Shown piece by piece: positions 8,101 through 16,445 of a stretch of 64,000 nt of DNA. Position 1 is the first letter of the stretch. The number at the start of each line of letters is the position of its first letter. The DNA is from Ardenticatenales bacterium. GTDB lineage: Bacteria > Chloroflexota > Anaerolineae > Promineifilales > Promineifilaceae. The stretch spans positions 62,001 to 126,000 of the forward strand of contig JACKBM010000009.1 of assembly GCA_020634575.1 (NCBI GenBank), written 5' to 3'. Under the pieces are notes generated by a model that had not been told where the DNA came from, did not search any database, and worked only from the letters and a program-made list of their open reading frames with translations. A program made the position numbers and the translations under genes.

Positions 8101-10040
8101 TCATCGAAAGCGCCCTGCAGGAAGGGCTGGCCCAGGGTGAGCGCTGGCATAAGTTAGCCACCTGGCACGATTTTATCGCCGTCTCCCATGCCCTTTTCAA
8201 GGCCCCATCCATCACCGAAATTACGCTCCTGCGCCCCCGCTACCTGACCATGCTGGAAAGGCGCGAGACGCCGATTAACCTGGGCGCCAGCATCGGCGCC
8301 CTGGAAAAGCCGCTGAATAATTTGCGTGACAGTGAACGGGTTGAGCTGTTTGAGGACCGCTTTGTCTATCTCAACGCCGCCACCACATCACTACGCGAAT
8401 TGATTCAGAAGCTGACCTGGTACCCGACCTCGATCGAGGCCGACATCTTGCTCGCCCTGGCGGAGCGTTGGAGCGGTCTGATCGAGGCGGAGATTGAGGG
8501 GTTGCGGGGACAGGCTCGATTGGTCATTTCCCTGGCCACGCAGCGCGTTATCCCAACTGATGAAGCGACCATCGTGCTGGAAATCAGCAATGAGGGGAAG
8601 GCGCCGGCCGAACAGGTCCAGGTCGAGCTGGTACCAGATCCGGCCTACGAGGTGATTCGCCAGCCGGATCTGATTCCGTTGTTACCGGCCGGTCGTACCC
8701 GCAAAGCCAACGCCATCATCCGCCCGCTGGTCGCGGACCGCTTCCGCCTCAGCAGCCACATCAGCTACAGCGACCGCGTCGAAGAGCTAAGGACCATTCC
8801 CTTCGGCGACATGGTCCACCTGCTCACGCCGGTGCGCGATTTCTCACCCGTGCTCAATCCGTATGCGCCCGGCACCCCGCTGCGCCGGCACAGCCCGCTC
8901 TTTTACGGCCGTGAGGATATCTTTAACTTCATCACTGAGTCAGCCAGCCGGCGTGATCAGCAGCAGATTCTCATCCTGGTTGGCCAACGGCGCACTGGCA
9001 AGACATCTACGCTGCTGCGCCTGGGCAATCACCTGCCCGACGATCTCGTTCCCGTCTACATCGATTGCCAATCCCTGGGCGTTGTCGAAGGCATGGGCGC
9101 CCTGTTCCACGACATTGCCTGGCTGATAAGCGACGCCTTGCTGGAGAAAGGAATTGAGCTGCCGGTGCCGGATATGCCCATCTGGCAGGAAAACCCGACC
9201 AATTACTTCCAGCGCCAGTTTATCCCCCAGGCTTTGGCCAGCCTGCCGGACAACGCGCGCCTCTTGCTGGTATTTGATGAATTTGAAGCGTTTGAGGATC
9301 TGGTCAAGCGGGATATTCTGCCGCCCACATTATTTCCCTATCTGCGCCACCTGATGCAGCATGGCCGCCGGCTCAACTTTGTCTTTGTCGGTACGCGCCG
9401 TCTGGAAGAGATGACCAGCAGCTATTGGTCTGTGCTATTTAACATCGCCCTGTATAAGCAAATCGGCTTCCTGAATCCGGAAGCGGCCCATCGCCTGATT
9501 ACCGAGCCAGTTGCGCCGAACATCATCTATGATGATCTGGCGCTGGACAAAATCCTGCGGGTCACGGCCGGCCACCCCTATTTCCTGCAACTGGTTTGCT
9601 ACACGCTGATCAACCGGGCCAATAAAGAGAAATCCGGCTACATCACCATATCCGACGTAAACGCCGCCATCGACGAGATGCTACGGCTGGGCGAAGTCCA
9701 TTTTGCCTATATGTGGCAGCTCTCCAGCCATACAGAGCGAGCCCTCCTTACCGCCATCGCCCATCACATTGAGCCGGACGCTCCGTTCCACCCGATCGAC
9801 CTGGCCCAATATCTCGAGCGCTTTGGTATCCGTCTCAAGCCAGCCGAAATCACAGCCGGGCTGGAAGCGTTGGTTGAACGGGAGATTTTGCAGGAAGTGA
9901 ATGCCGAAGGGGCCAGCCTGTTCGCCTTTAAGATCGGTCTGGTTGGTCTATGGACAGCTCAAAACAAAAGTCTGAGCAAGTTGTATGATTTGGGTCAACC
10001 TACAGCTGAACGGCGCCCTACCCGGCCGGAACGCCCCTGA
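5136..10040 (+). CDS. Giant membrane protein: outside FG-GAP/VCBS propeller, inside STAND ATPase
   Basis: This 1634-residue protein begins with a hydrophobic signal or anchor (residues about 9-26). A long exported region follows with repeated Asp-rich calcium-type loops typical of FG-GAP/VCBS beta-propellers (DMDADGIEEFAIG, DINRDGHPELF, DINGDNQDELLIGARDGR, DLDGDGWDDVAIGNRDGR). A transmembrane helix lies at about 895-913 (LPMAIILGIMAVIAGGYVL). The inside part has a helical region, an Ig/CARDB-like beta domain (about 1130-1215) and an ATPase with Walker A GQRRTGKTS (1283-1291) and Walker B LLLVFDEFE (from 1376), then a lid (GHPYFLQLVCYTLI). The inferred topology is a sensor whose propeller reads something outside and whose ATPase signals inside. 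It follows the related ATPase-winged-helix gene. I know of no named family with this exact order. Confidence 0.8.
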   Translation: MTPRRNTGIKLLLSVIGLLLLFCLSAPQTKAQITTDSVYWQFGAVGELDHVWHADMDADGIEEFAIGAAQNRVSLLDAGGQPLWPEPYSAVNPIQQLLSAPLDPSNPGWHSLILSDAANLYALNQARELEWQLSLPAVPVQVAVYQPPEQRAAWFVVALESGELLVVDNTGVIQTVDLGLPTGPGAPAQNANPQLAIAPFLNATQPAIAFSYTRADNQSELFLLTPGGLVQQTTLPILISAITAADFIPGERALLALGGADGELLLYAGASQEWWRTPFVGHEITALAMMQHLSERFLIAGNDAGRLVAYDRFGRRQWTTPLTDNPINRILSISANPAGSVVGQSFSLAVSVGSLVQQDSQLVLLDRNGQALPDRYSSTSNQGLSRLVDINRDGHPELFLVRFSTGTLFDPGIGVGENLVNWTYDISAAPRTAEVVDINGDNQDELLIGARDGRLHLIENDGDELWVQSFAGEISFVEYLPRGVDDEPTIVVVHNLRQVGADGNESVIGNLAVLRANGAIFPDWGNEELTNTAITSLLIHDINRDNRPEIIIGTRSGEIVTLSLDRRIYWQTNIENGVEFLVGLDNGGNGRAALMAGNQTQQLRLISNKGAQSIPVTYFQDIVDIQPLIATGGLKTHLAVAIEDGGIRGLDDFGRSLWQYDLQADPLFAIPAGSNSFVVATDNDQLIRLATNGGENQANELWHIDDLGRISAVFWGDLDGDGWDDVAIGNRDGRLFLYGSDGRTRWGDLTLPSEVTFVRGMRRAANAPPELLVVTGNGFVTHFRAQANRPPLLVKPKVIVNNGQYSISVEAINVEENEAVQVTLELFNPVSGQWTVHSRQSSRNDPLLWQLNPNDLASAGVRYRFYYDDGTNQGRVEPAPGPAPELSPTSPNYLPMAIILGIMAVIAGGYVLRATRTLDARVARFYRRLKSNPAATMDLLEVAYNISGGSPDYLLNLSSRARAENNRLVASLADGLYLLADRPGAGLEIIESALQEGLAQGERWHKLATWHDFIAVSHALFKAPSITEITLLRPRYLTMLERRETPINLGASIGALEKPLNNLRDSERVELFEDRFVYLNAATTSLRELIQKLTWYPTSIEADILLALAERWSGLIEAEIEGLRGQARLVISLATQRVIPTDEATIVLEISNEGKAPAEQVQVELVPDPAYEVIRQPDLIPLLPAGRTRKANAIIRPLVADRFRLSSHISYSDRVEELRTIPFGDMVHLLTPVRDFSPVLNPYAPGTPLRRHSPLFYGREDIFNFITESASRRDQQQILILVGQRRTGKTSTLLRLGNHLPDDLVPVYIDCQSLGVVEGMGALFHDIAWLISDALLEKGIELPVPDMPIWQENPTNYFQRQFIPQALASLPDNARLLLVFDEFEAFEDLVKRDILPPTLFPYLRHLMQHGRRLNFVFVGTRRLEEMTSSYWSVLFNIALYKQIGFLNPEAAHRLITEPVAPNIIYDDLALDKILRVTAGHPYFLQLVCYTLINRANKEKSGYITISDVNAAIDEMLRLGEVHFAYMWQLSSHTERALLTAIAHHIEPDAPFHPIDLAQYLERFGIRLKPAEITAGLEALVEREILQEVNAEGASLFAFKIGLVGLWTAQNKSLSKLYDLGQPTAERRPTRPERP

Positions 10041-10052
10041 ACTTAACCGAAG

Positions 10053-10556
10053 TCAACGAAAATTAGCAGGCAATTCGCGCGGCACCCAATGATCCCGCAA
10101 TGTGCCGCTTTCGTCGTCCTTTAGCGCCGCCCAGCTGGTGATCGGCAGCTCGATACAGGCGACGGCGGCTGTCGGCATGCCGGTCGTCAGGCCTGTCAAC
10201 GCCTCGACCAGATCCTCCATGCCCGGATTGTGCCCCACAACCATGACGCGCTCATAATTGTCAGCCAGACTTCGCAGCGCCTGGATGTACGTGCCAGGAC
10301 TGGCCAGGTAAAACTGGCGCGTTACCTTGAGTTCTTCATCATAGCCGGAGGCCAGGGCAACCAACTCCGCTGTCGTCAATGCCCGTTCGGCGGCCGAGCT
10401 GATGATCAGCTCCGGGGTCATATCCTGATGCTTGATCCAGCGCCCCATGCGCGGCGCATCATAACGACCTTTTTCGTTCAGGGGTCGCTCAAAATCACTC
10501 AAATTCTGATTCGACCAGCTGGATTTGGCGTGGCGAAGGACAAGTAACGTTTTCAT
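10053..10556 (-). CDS. sixA: Phosphohistidine phosphatase SixA-like
   Basis: This is a 167-residue histidine-phosphatase-superfamily enzyme that removes phosphate from phosphohistidine. The sequence opens MKTLLVLRHAKSSWSNQNLS, with the catalytic RHA (RHG-type) motif at residues 8-10, and has the second catalytic histidine in VMVVGHNPGMEDL. Length and motifs fit SixA. An ATG 39 nt further upstream lies outside the conserved start, so I chose 10556. It is divergent from the kinase-like gene at 10673, and its promoter must lie in or near the operator region at 10597-10643. It is convergent with the giant ATPase gene, with 12 nt between the stops. Its place beside a kinase-like gene suggests, but does not show, a role in the same phosphorylation circuit. 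Confidence 0.85.
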   Translation of the reverse strand: MKTLLVLRHAKSSWSNQNLSDFERPLNEKGRYDAPRMGRWIKHQDMTPELIISSAAERALTTAELVALASGYDEELKVTRQFYLASPGTYIQALRSLADNYERVMVVGHNPGMEDLVEALTGLTTGMPTAAVACIELPITSWAALKDDESGTLRDHWVPRELPANFR

Positions 10557-10596
10557 GACCTTCGTTTTAACACCTTCGCCCGGATGCGACCACAAG

Positions 10597-10643
10597 TTGA
10601 CATTGTGTCACATTTACACTTATAATAAGTGTGCTATCTACAC
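10597..10643 (+). promoter_or_regulatory. Consensus promoter with two GTGT-N7-ACAC operators
   Basis: TTGACA (10597-10602) and TATAAT (10621-10626) are spaced by 18 nt, a perfect pair of sigma-70 boxes. GTGT-N7-ACAC sites lie at 10605-10619 in the spacer and at 10629-10643 over the expected transcription start. A 17-nt palindrome ACACTTATAATAAGTGT (10616-10632) covers the -10 box. A bound protein would block polymerase, so repression is likely. The same GTGT-N7-ACAC pair recurs at 12776-12826. Transcription would begin near 10633, so the kinase must start at 10673. Confidence 0.8.
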
Positions 10644-10672
10644 TTTATCAGCAGCGTCGCCGGGAGTCCATC

Positions 10673-12559
10673 ATGAGCGCCAGCCTCGAGTTATATTGCC
10701 AGGGAAAACGTATCAAGATCAGAGCCGACCAACTTATCAAACGGGGCGGCGAAGGGGCGGTTTATCGACATGAGGGCCGGGCCATCAAAATTTATGATCA
10801 GCCACTGCCCGATCGTATCCAACGCCTGCGTCGCTGGCTGGAACGTATGCAAAAACAGCCCTTGCCGCCGCAATTCATCGTTCCGGAGGCGCTTGTCACA
10901 GACAAAACAGGACAGGTAACCGGCTTCACCATGCCGCTGCTACCGTCAGGCGCCATCCCCCTCAAGGCCCTCTGCCATCCCAACGGCGCCGCCCAGGCCG
11001 GCTGGCAGCTGCGTGATGCCGCTGCCCTCCTGCCCCGCCTCTGGGCCGATCTGCAGCTGCTGCACCGGCAAGGCATTGTCGTAGGTGATCTCAGCGATCA
11101 AAATGTCCATATTGACTTGACGAGCACACCACCAGCCATTTACTGGATCGACAGTGACAGCTACCAATTCGAGACGTTTGCCTGCCAGGTGATGCAACCA
11201 ACCTTTGCCGCCCCCTGGATCAACTGCAGCAGCCGGCCTCAATTCACGCCCGCCAGCGACAGGTACGCCTTCCACGTCTTGCTCTGCAAATTGCTCCTCT
11301 GGGTTCACCCTTATGGCGGCGTTCACAAACAGTGGAAGACGTTACTGGACCGGCAGCAGCACGGCAGCTGGGTGTTGGATCCTGAGGTCACCTATCCGCG
11401 CCTGGCCCGACCGGCCGGTCTGCTCACACCAGAGCTACAGGCCCATCTGGCCCGCTGCTTCACCCGGCCGAATCTCCTGGCCACAGACTGGCCCGATCTT
11501 CCGGAGAGCCTGTTACGCAATTACAACGTCAACCTGGCCGATTGCGCCCAGTGCGGCACCACCTTTCCCCGTTCGGCCGGGACCTGCCCCAATTGCCAAC
11601 AGCAGCTGGCCCAACGGCAGATCCGGCCCAGCCAGGGCATCCGTTGGCTGCTGCCGCCCGGCGATTACCAGGCTATCCATACCTTACAGATCCAGCCCGA
11701 GACCGGCCGGTTACAACTCATCTGTTACCGCGACGGGGAATATTTCCTGCTCAATGGCGGTGTGGGTGGCCGGCTCCAGCCGCTGGCCCTGTTCCGTGGC
11801 GAACCGGGGTACCGCTTCGGGCTGTTTGGCCGCCACCTGCTCGTCGAACCGCCCACGGCCTGCCGCCAACTCATTTTTGACGTGAGCGGTGACCGGCCGC
11901 GCCTGCTCGAACGGCTCACCGTGCCAGACCAAAATCAGAACGTCTGGGCCGCCACCCGCCAGGCCCTCTACCGCCGGGCCGGTGACTACCTCAACCGGGG
12001 CCGCGAAACACAGGGCTATTTTGTCGAGGAGATCGCCTTTCCCATCCGGCCCAGCCAACTACAGCTCTGGCCATCGCCCTGGCGCGACCAGCTCGTCGGC
12101 CGCGAGCAACAGTTCCGCGAGACCTGCTATTTTGTCTGGCAACGCGACGAGTTGACCGGGCAGACCCGTTACTTTCAACTGGACAATGCAGCTTTCGGGA
12201 CGGGCCGGGAGCAGGCAGTGCTACAATCAGCCGAGGATATCTTGCTGGTCGAACGCTGCCAGCAAGGGCAAGGCAGCCTGTTGAACCTGGGCCAGTTCGA
12301 TGGGACGGGCCGCCTGCTTCACCATTGGCAACAGCCCCTGCTGCTGACGGCCCAACCAGCGCCGCTGGCGCACGGCTGCTGGCACGCCGGCCGCCTCTGG
12401 CTACCCGGCCCGAACGAGATCCGCCAGCTCAGCCCCAATGGCGACGTCACCACCACCCTGCCGGAAGGGCTGGTCGAACCAGAAGTAAAATTGCTGGGCC
12501 ACCCGGCGGGGCTACTGGCCCAGCATCCGGCCGGTCTGCTGTTTCTGCCCGGCCTATGA
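10673..12559 (+). CDS. Protein-kinase-like protein with zinc ribbon and predicted beta-rich C-terminus
   Basis: This is a 628-residue cytoplasmic protein. Residues about 15-250 look like a eukaryotic-type protein kinase of the divergent YegI/Ter-associated kind: glycine loop GGEGAVY (25-31), AIK lysine K39, catalytic loop GDLSDQN (138-144, D139) in place of HRDLKxxN, and IDSDS (D160/D162) in place of DFG. A zinc ribbon follows with cysteines 291, 294, 305 and 308. Residues about 320-628 are beta-rich with repeating short strands, possibly a propeller. GGGAG at 10662-10666 supports the ATG at 10673. It should phosphorylate an unknown target. The vWA gene at 13956 and the hydrolase at 12846 appear to share its regulation. 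No PP2C phosphatase, the usual third partner in TerY-P triads, is in the window. Confidence 0.75.
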   Translation: MSASLELYCQGKRIKIRADQLIKRGGEGAVYRHEGRAIKIYDQPLPDRIQRLRRWLERMQKQPLPPQFIVPEALVTDKTGQVTGFTMPLLPSGAIPLKALCHPNGAAQAGWQLRDAAALLPRLWADLQLLHRQGIVVGDLSDQNVHIDLTSTPPAIYWIDSDSYQFETFACQVMQPTFAAPWINCSSRPQFTPASDRYAFHVLLCKLLLWVHPYGGVHKQWKTLLDRQQHGSWVLDPEVTYPRLARPAGLLTPELQAHLARCFTRPNLLATDWPDLPESLLRNYNVNLADCAQCGTTFPRSAGTCPNCQQQLAQRQIRPSQGIRWLLPPGDYQAIHTLQIQPETGRLQLICYRDGEYFLLNGGVGGRLQPLALFRGEPGYRFGLFGRHLLVEPPTACRQLIFDVSGDRPRLLERLTVPDQNQNVWAATRQALYRRAGDYLNRGRETQGYFVEEIAFPIRPSQLQLWPSPWRDQLVGREQQFRETCYFVWQRDELTGQTRYFQLDNAAFGTGREQAVLQSAEDILLVERCQQGQGSLLNLGQFDGTGRLLHHWQQPLLLTAQPAPLAHGCWHAGRLWLPGPNEIRQLSPNGDVTTTLPEGLVEPEVKLLGHPAGLLAQHPAGLLFLPGL

Positions 12560-12581
12560 CAGGCCTGGTGAGGGGTGGCCA

Positions 12582-12752
12582 ACCCGTCGGGTGGCGGACC
12601 CGTCGGGTGGTGGACCCGTCGGGTGGTGGACCCGTCGGGTGAGGGACCCGTCGGGTGGTGGACCCGTCGGGTGGTGGACCCGTCGGGTGGTGGACCCGTC
12701 GGGTGGTGGACCCGTCGGGTGGTGGACCCGTCGGGTGGTGGACCCGTCACCA
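12582..12752. repeat. 16-bp tandem repeat array with palindromic core
   Basis: Ten perfect copies of the 11-mer ACCCGTCGGGT start at 12582 and then every 16 nt up to 12726, with a broken eleventh at 12742. The unit is GTGGACCCGTCGGGTG, with small changes at the first spacer and near 12641. The core is itself a 5-bp inverted repeat around a central T. The array fills the space between the kinase stop and the hydrolase promoter, ending about 16 nt before the -35 box. It reads open in several frames only because of the repeat. The same 11-mer occurs at 26443-26453 inside another palindromic element. Confidence 0.9.
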
Positions 12753-12767
12753 AAATCAAACGAACCC

Positions 12768-12826
12768 TTGACAAAGTGTATTAAATACACTATACTTCCG
12801 AACATCAATTAGTGTTACGATGACAC
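12768..12826 (+). promoter_or_regulatory. Promoter with two GTGT-N7-ACAC operators
   Basis: TTGACA (12768-12773) and TATACT (12791-12796) are 17 nt apart. The spacer is filled by the perfect palindrome AGTGTATTAAATACACT (12775-12791), which contains GTGT-N7-ACAC at 12776-12790. A second site, GTGTTACGATGACAC, lies at 12812-12826 between the start point and the ribosome site GGAG (12835-12838). The arrangement matches that in front of the kinase gene, so one regulator probably controls both. Confidence 0.8.
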
Positions 12827-12845
12827 AAACAAACGGAGCCTAACC

Positions 12846-13802
12846 ATGAGTGACTTTCCCAGCTTTTACGACCCGAATCGCATCGGCAGCCTGTTCCATC
12901 CAGATGTCGCCGCCATTGCCGCAGACGCCGCCGCCACCGGGTTAGCCCCGGCCAGCAGCGACGCTCAGAATGTCCACCTGGTCATCATCGATATGCAGAC
13001 TGATTTCTGCCACCCGGACGGCACCCTCTACGTGCCCGGCGCCCTGGATGATATCCGCCGGCTGATTGAGTTCATCTACCAGCATGCGGCCCACATCACC
13101 AACATCACCTGCTCGCTGGACTCCCACCTGCCCCATCAAATCTTCTCACCGGGCTGGTGGGTAGACGCCAACGGCAAACATCCGGACCCGTTCACGCTCA
13201 TCAGCTACGATGACATCAAGGCCGGCAAGTGGCGCGCCCTGATCGCCCCCATCTGGTCGGTTGAGTACGTGAAGCGGCTGGAGCAGGGCGCCAAGAAAAC
13301 GCTCACCATCTGGCCCTACCACACCATGATCGGCAACATCGGTCATGCCCTGGACCAGGAGCTCTGGTCCGCCGTCTTCTGGCACGCGATGGCCCGCAAA
13401 ACCCAGCCGACCTGGCTGACCAAGGGCAGCGTGCCCCAGACGGAGCATTATTCCATCGTCCAGCCGGAAGTGATGGTGCCACAGCACCCGTTGGGCGGCA
13501 TCAACAAGGCATTCCTGGATACGCTGGATGAGGCGGACATCGTCCTGGTCGCCGGCGAGGCGGAGAGCCATTGTGTGCTGGAAAGCGTGGCGGACATTGT
13601 CGAAGGGTTTGGTAACCGGCCGGATGCCCTCAGCAAGATCTTCTTCCTGAGTGATTGCACCTCACCCGTGCTCCACCCCGATGTCGACTTCCATGCCATC
13701 GCTCAGGCCGAGTTTGTCAAATTCGCCCAGCAAGGCGTCAACTTCGTGGCCAGCACAGACAAACTGCCCTTCCTGCAGGGTGCCGTTACGAAGACGAACT
13801 AA
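12846..13802 (+). CDS. Isochorismatase-family cysteine hydrolase (nicotinamidase-like)
   Basis: This is a 318-residue predicted cytoplasmic hydrolase of the isochorismatase/nicotinamidase fold. The catalytic triad can be placed as D49 (VIIDMQTDF), K193 (LTKGS) and C243 (ESHCVLES). It is longer than a typical nicotinamidase (about 200 residues), with an insert around residues 95-190 (SPGWWVDANGKHPDPF, WPYHTMIGN). The family cleaves amides such as nicotinamide, or vinyl ethers such as isochorismate. The substrate cannot be told from the sequence, but an NAD-related amide is plausible. GGAG lies 7 nt before the ATG. It has its own operator-controlled promoter and is followed by the vWA gene. Confidence 0.8.
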   Translation: MSDFPSFYDPNRIGSLFHPDVAAIAADAAATGLAPASSDAQNVHLVIIDMQTDFCHPDGTLYVPGALDDIRRLIEFIYQHAAHITNITCSLDSHLPHQIFSPGWWVDANGKHPDPFTLISYDDIKAGKWRALIAPIWSVEYVKRLEQGAKKTLTIWPYHTMIGNIGHALDQELWSAVFWHAMARKTQPTWLTKGSVPQTEHYSIVQPEVMVPQHPLGGINKAFLDTLDEADIVLVAGEAESHCVLESVADIVEGFGNRPDALSKIFFLSDCTSPVLHPDVDFHAIAQAEFVKFAQQGVNFVASTDKLPFLQGAVTKTN

Positions 13803-13830
13803 CTTGCACGACGATTAACTGAGATTTTTT

Positions 13831-13932
13831 GCCACGGATTGGCACGGATTCAGCACGGATTTCTTTTTTGTAAGTGAATTCTGTCAGCCACAAGAACACA
13901 AAAATCCAAAAAATCCGTGTTAATCCGTGGCC
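13831..13932. repeat. CCACGGATT inverted-repeat element, copy 1
   Basis: The gap between the hydrolase and vWA genes is filled by an inverted repeat. The left end reads GCCACGGATTGGCACGGATT and the right end, as its reverse complement, GGCCACGGATTAACACGGAT. The centre is AT-rich. It is very similar in design to 14761-14833 and more distantly to 29662-29777. There is no coding content. It is probably a miniature non-autonomous element or a dispersed structural repeat. Confidence 0.7.
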
Positions 13933-13955
13933 ACTCTTTTATTACGGAGCTTATC

Positions 13956-14720
13956 ATGTCTCTCGACAATCTTGACGATCTTTTCGCCTCAGCTGAGGAT
14001 GACGGCCTGACCGATGACACCATGGACCTGGTCGTCGCCAACCTGAACGGCCCAACAATGACCGGCGCCGTCGGCGTTGCCCTGGACAAGTTGGCCGCGA
14101 CCGACATCACCCTCGCCATGAACATCATCGACCGCAGCGGTTCGATGGCGCCGCACGCCGCTGACCTGATCACCGCCTACAACGATGATTACCTGGCTGG
14201 CCTCCAATCTTCACCAGCCGCCGACGACATTCTCGTCAGCACGCTGCTCTTTAATGAAAATGTGGAACTTTACCATGGCTACGTCAACCTGAATGACACG
14301 CCGCCCCTGACCCGGCGGCGCTACAGCCCCAGCGGCGGCACCGCCCTCTACGACGCGGTCGCCGGGGGCCTGACCAACATGGTGCTCTACGCCCAACAGC
14401 TGCGCCAGAGCGGCATTGGCGTCAACTGCCTCGTACTGGTCTACACCGATGGCGAGGACAATGGCTCCCGCCAGCGCGCCGCCGACATCAAGCGGGCCGC
14501 TGAAGAACTGCTCAAGCAGGAGCTGTACACCCTGGCTTATGTTGGCTTCGGTCACCAAAATGATGTCGCCGCCATCCGTCGCCAGGCCGCCGCCATCGGC
14601 TTCCCCGAGGTTGCCGTGGCCGGGCTCTCACCAGACGAACTGCGCCGCATCTTCCGCATGGTCTCCATGTCGACCGTGCGCGTCAGCCAGCAAGTTGGCC
14701 AAAAAGGTGGCGTCTTCTAA
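13956..14720 (+). CDS. TerY-like von Willebrand factor A domain protein
   Basis: This 254-residue protein is almost entirely one vWA domain. The metal-ion-dependent adhesion site is complete: DRSGS (D59, S61, S63), the threonine in SGGTALYDAV (about 127-136) and the aspartate in YTDGEDNGS. Such domains bind Mg or Mn and organise protein complexes. The TerY/YegL type works with a dedicated kinase and a phosphatase. There is no signal peptide, so it is cytoplasmic. GGAG at 13946-13949 supports the ATG at 13956; an earlier in-frame ATG (13917) lies within the upstream repeat. Its closeness to the kinase-like gene suggests it is a partner or substrate. It sits between two copies of the same inverted-repeat family. 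Confidence 0.85.
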   Translation: MSLDNLDDLFASAEDDGLTDDTMDLVVANLNGPTMTGAVGVALDKLAATDITLAMNIIDRSGSMAPHAADLITAYNDDYLAGLQSSPAADDILVSTLLFNENVELYHGYVNLNDTPPLTRRRYSPSGGTALYDAVAGGLTNMVLYAQQLRQSGIGVNCLVLVYTDGEDNGSRQRAADIKRAAEELLKQELYTLAYVGFGHQNDVAAIRRQAAAIGFPEVAVAGLSPDELRRIFRMVSMSTVRVSQQVGQKGGVF

Positions 14721-14760
14721 ACCGATTATTGAGTTTCAACGATTGAATGGGGTGTTTTTT

Positions 14761-14833
14761 GCCACGGATTAACACGGATTTTTCAGGATTATTTTTCTTG
14801 AAAATCCGTGTTTAGTCCGTGCAAATCCGTGGC
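14761..14833. repeat. CCACGGATT inverted-repeat element, copy 2
   Basis: This element begins GCCACGGATTAACACGGATT and ends, reverse-complemented, GCCACGGATTTGCACGGACT. The arms of about 30 nt enclose a short AT-rich loop. Together with copy 1 it brackets the vWA gene in the same way terminal repeats would bracket a cassette. Confidence 0.7.
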
Positions 14834-14864
14834 AGATTTTTAGCGCCTGTAGAGAAGAAGTACG

Positions 14865-14975
14865 ATGTTTATTCCCTTGCAAACGCTTATTGTTACCGTC
14901 TTTATCGCCTATTTGCTGGGCATGATCAGCAGCTTCATTTTATTGATGAATATCCTGCTGCGCATCCGCAAATAG
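14865..14975 (+). CDS. 36-residue single-helix membrane peptide
   Basis: A short open frame encodes MFIPLQTLIVTVFIAYLLGM, then ISSFILLMN and a basic tail ILLRIRK. It is one long hydrophobic helix with positive residues at the end, as in small bacterial membrane proteins or type I toxins. A purine-rich stretch (GAAGAAG, 14854-14860) sits 4 nt before the ATG. It lies directly after the second inverted-repeat element and converges on enolase. No family is recognised. The length alone could arise by chance, but the composition and ribosome site favour a real gene. Confidence 0.45.
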   Translation: MFIPLQTLIVTVFIAYLLGMISSFILLMNILLRIRK

Positions 14976-14992
14976 ACGAGTTAAACCAGATG

Positions 14993-16339
<1,347 letters not shown>

Positions 16340-16363
16340 TCAGGACAGATAGGGTTGCCCTCT

Positions 16364-16392
16364 ATTTTAGGGGAAAAGCGGCCGCTTTCCAA
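16364..16392 (-). promoter_or_regulatory. Putative eno promoter
   Basis: On the minus strand TTGGAA (16392-16387) and TAAAAT (16369-16364) are spaced 17 nt apart, about 85 nt upstream of the eno ATG. This is a good match to sigma-70 spacing with a moderately good -35 box. Confidence 0.5.
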
Positions 16393-16445
16393 AGGAGTAG
16401 GCTGAATCTCCTATGACTAACCTCCCATTTAGGCTCATTTAAGCT

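Noticed and set aside
12582..12752. CRISPR array
   Set aside because: The 16-bp units are directly joined with no unique spacers, and there are no cas genes.
12554..12812. Short frames with repeated DPSGGGPVGWWTRRV-type peptides
   Set aside because: They arise only from the 16-bp tandem repeat, which is not a multiple of three and is open in several frames. No ribosome site.
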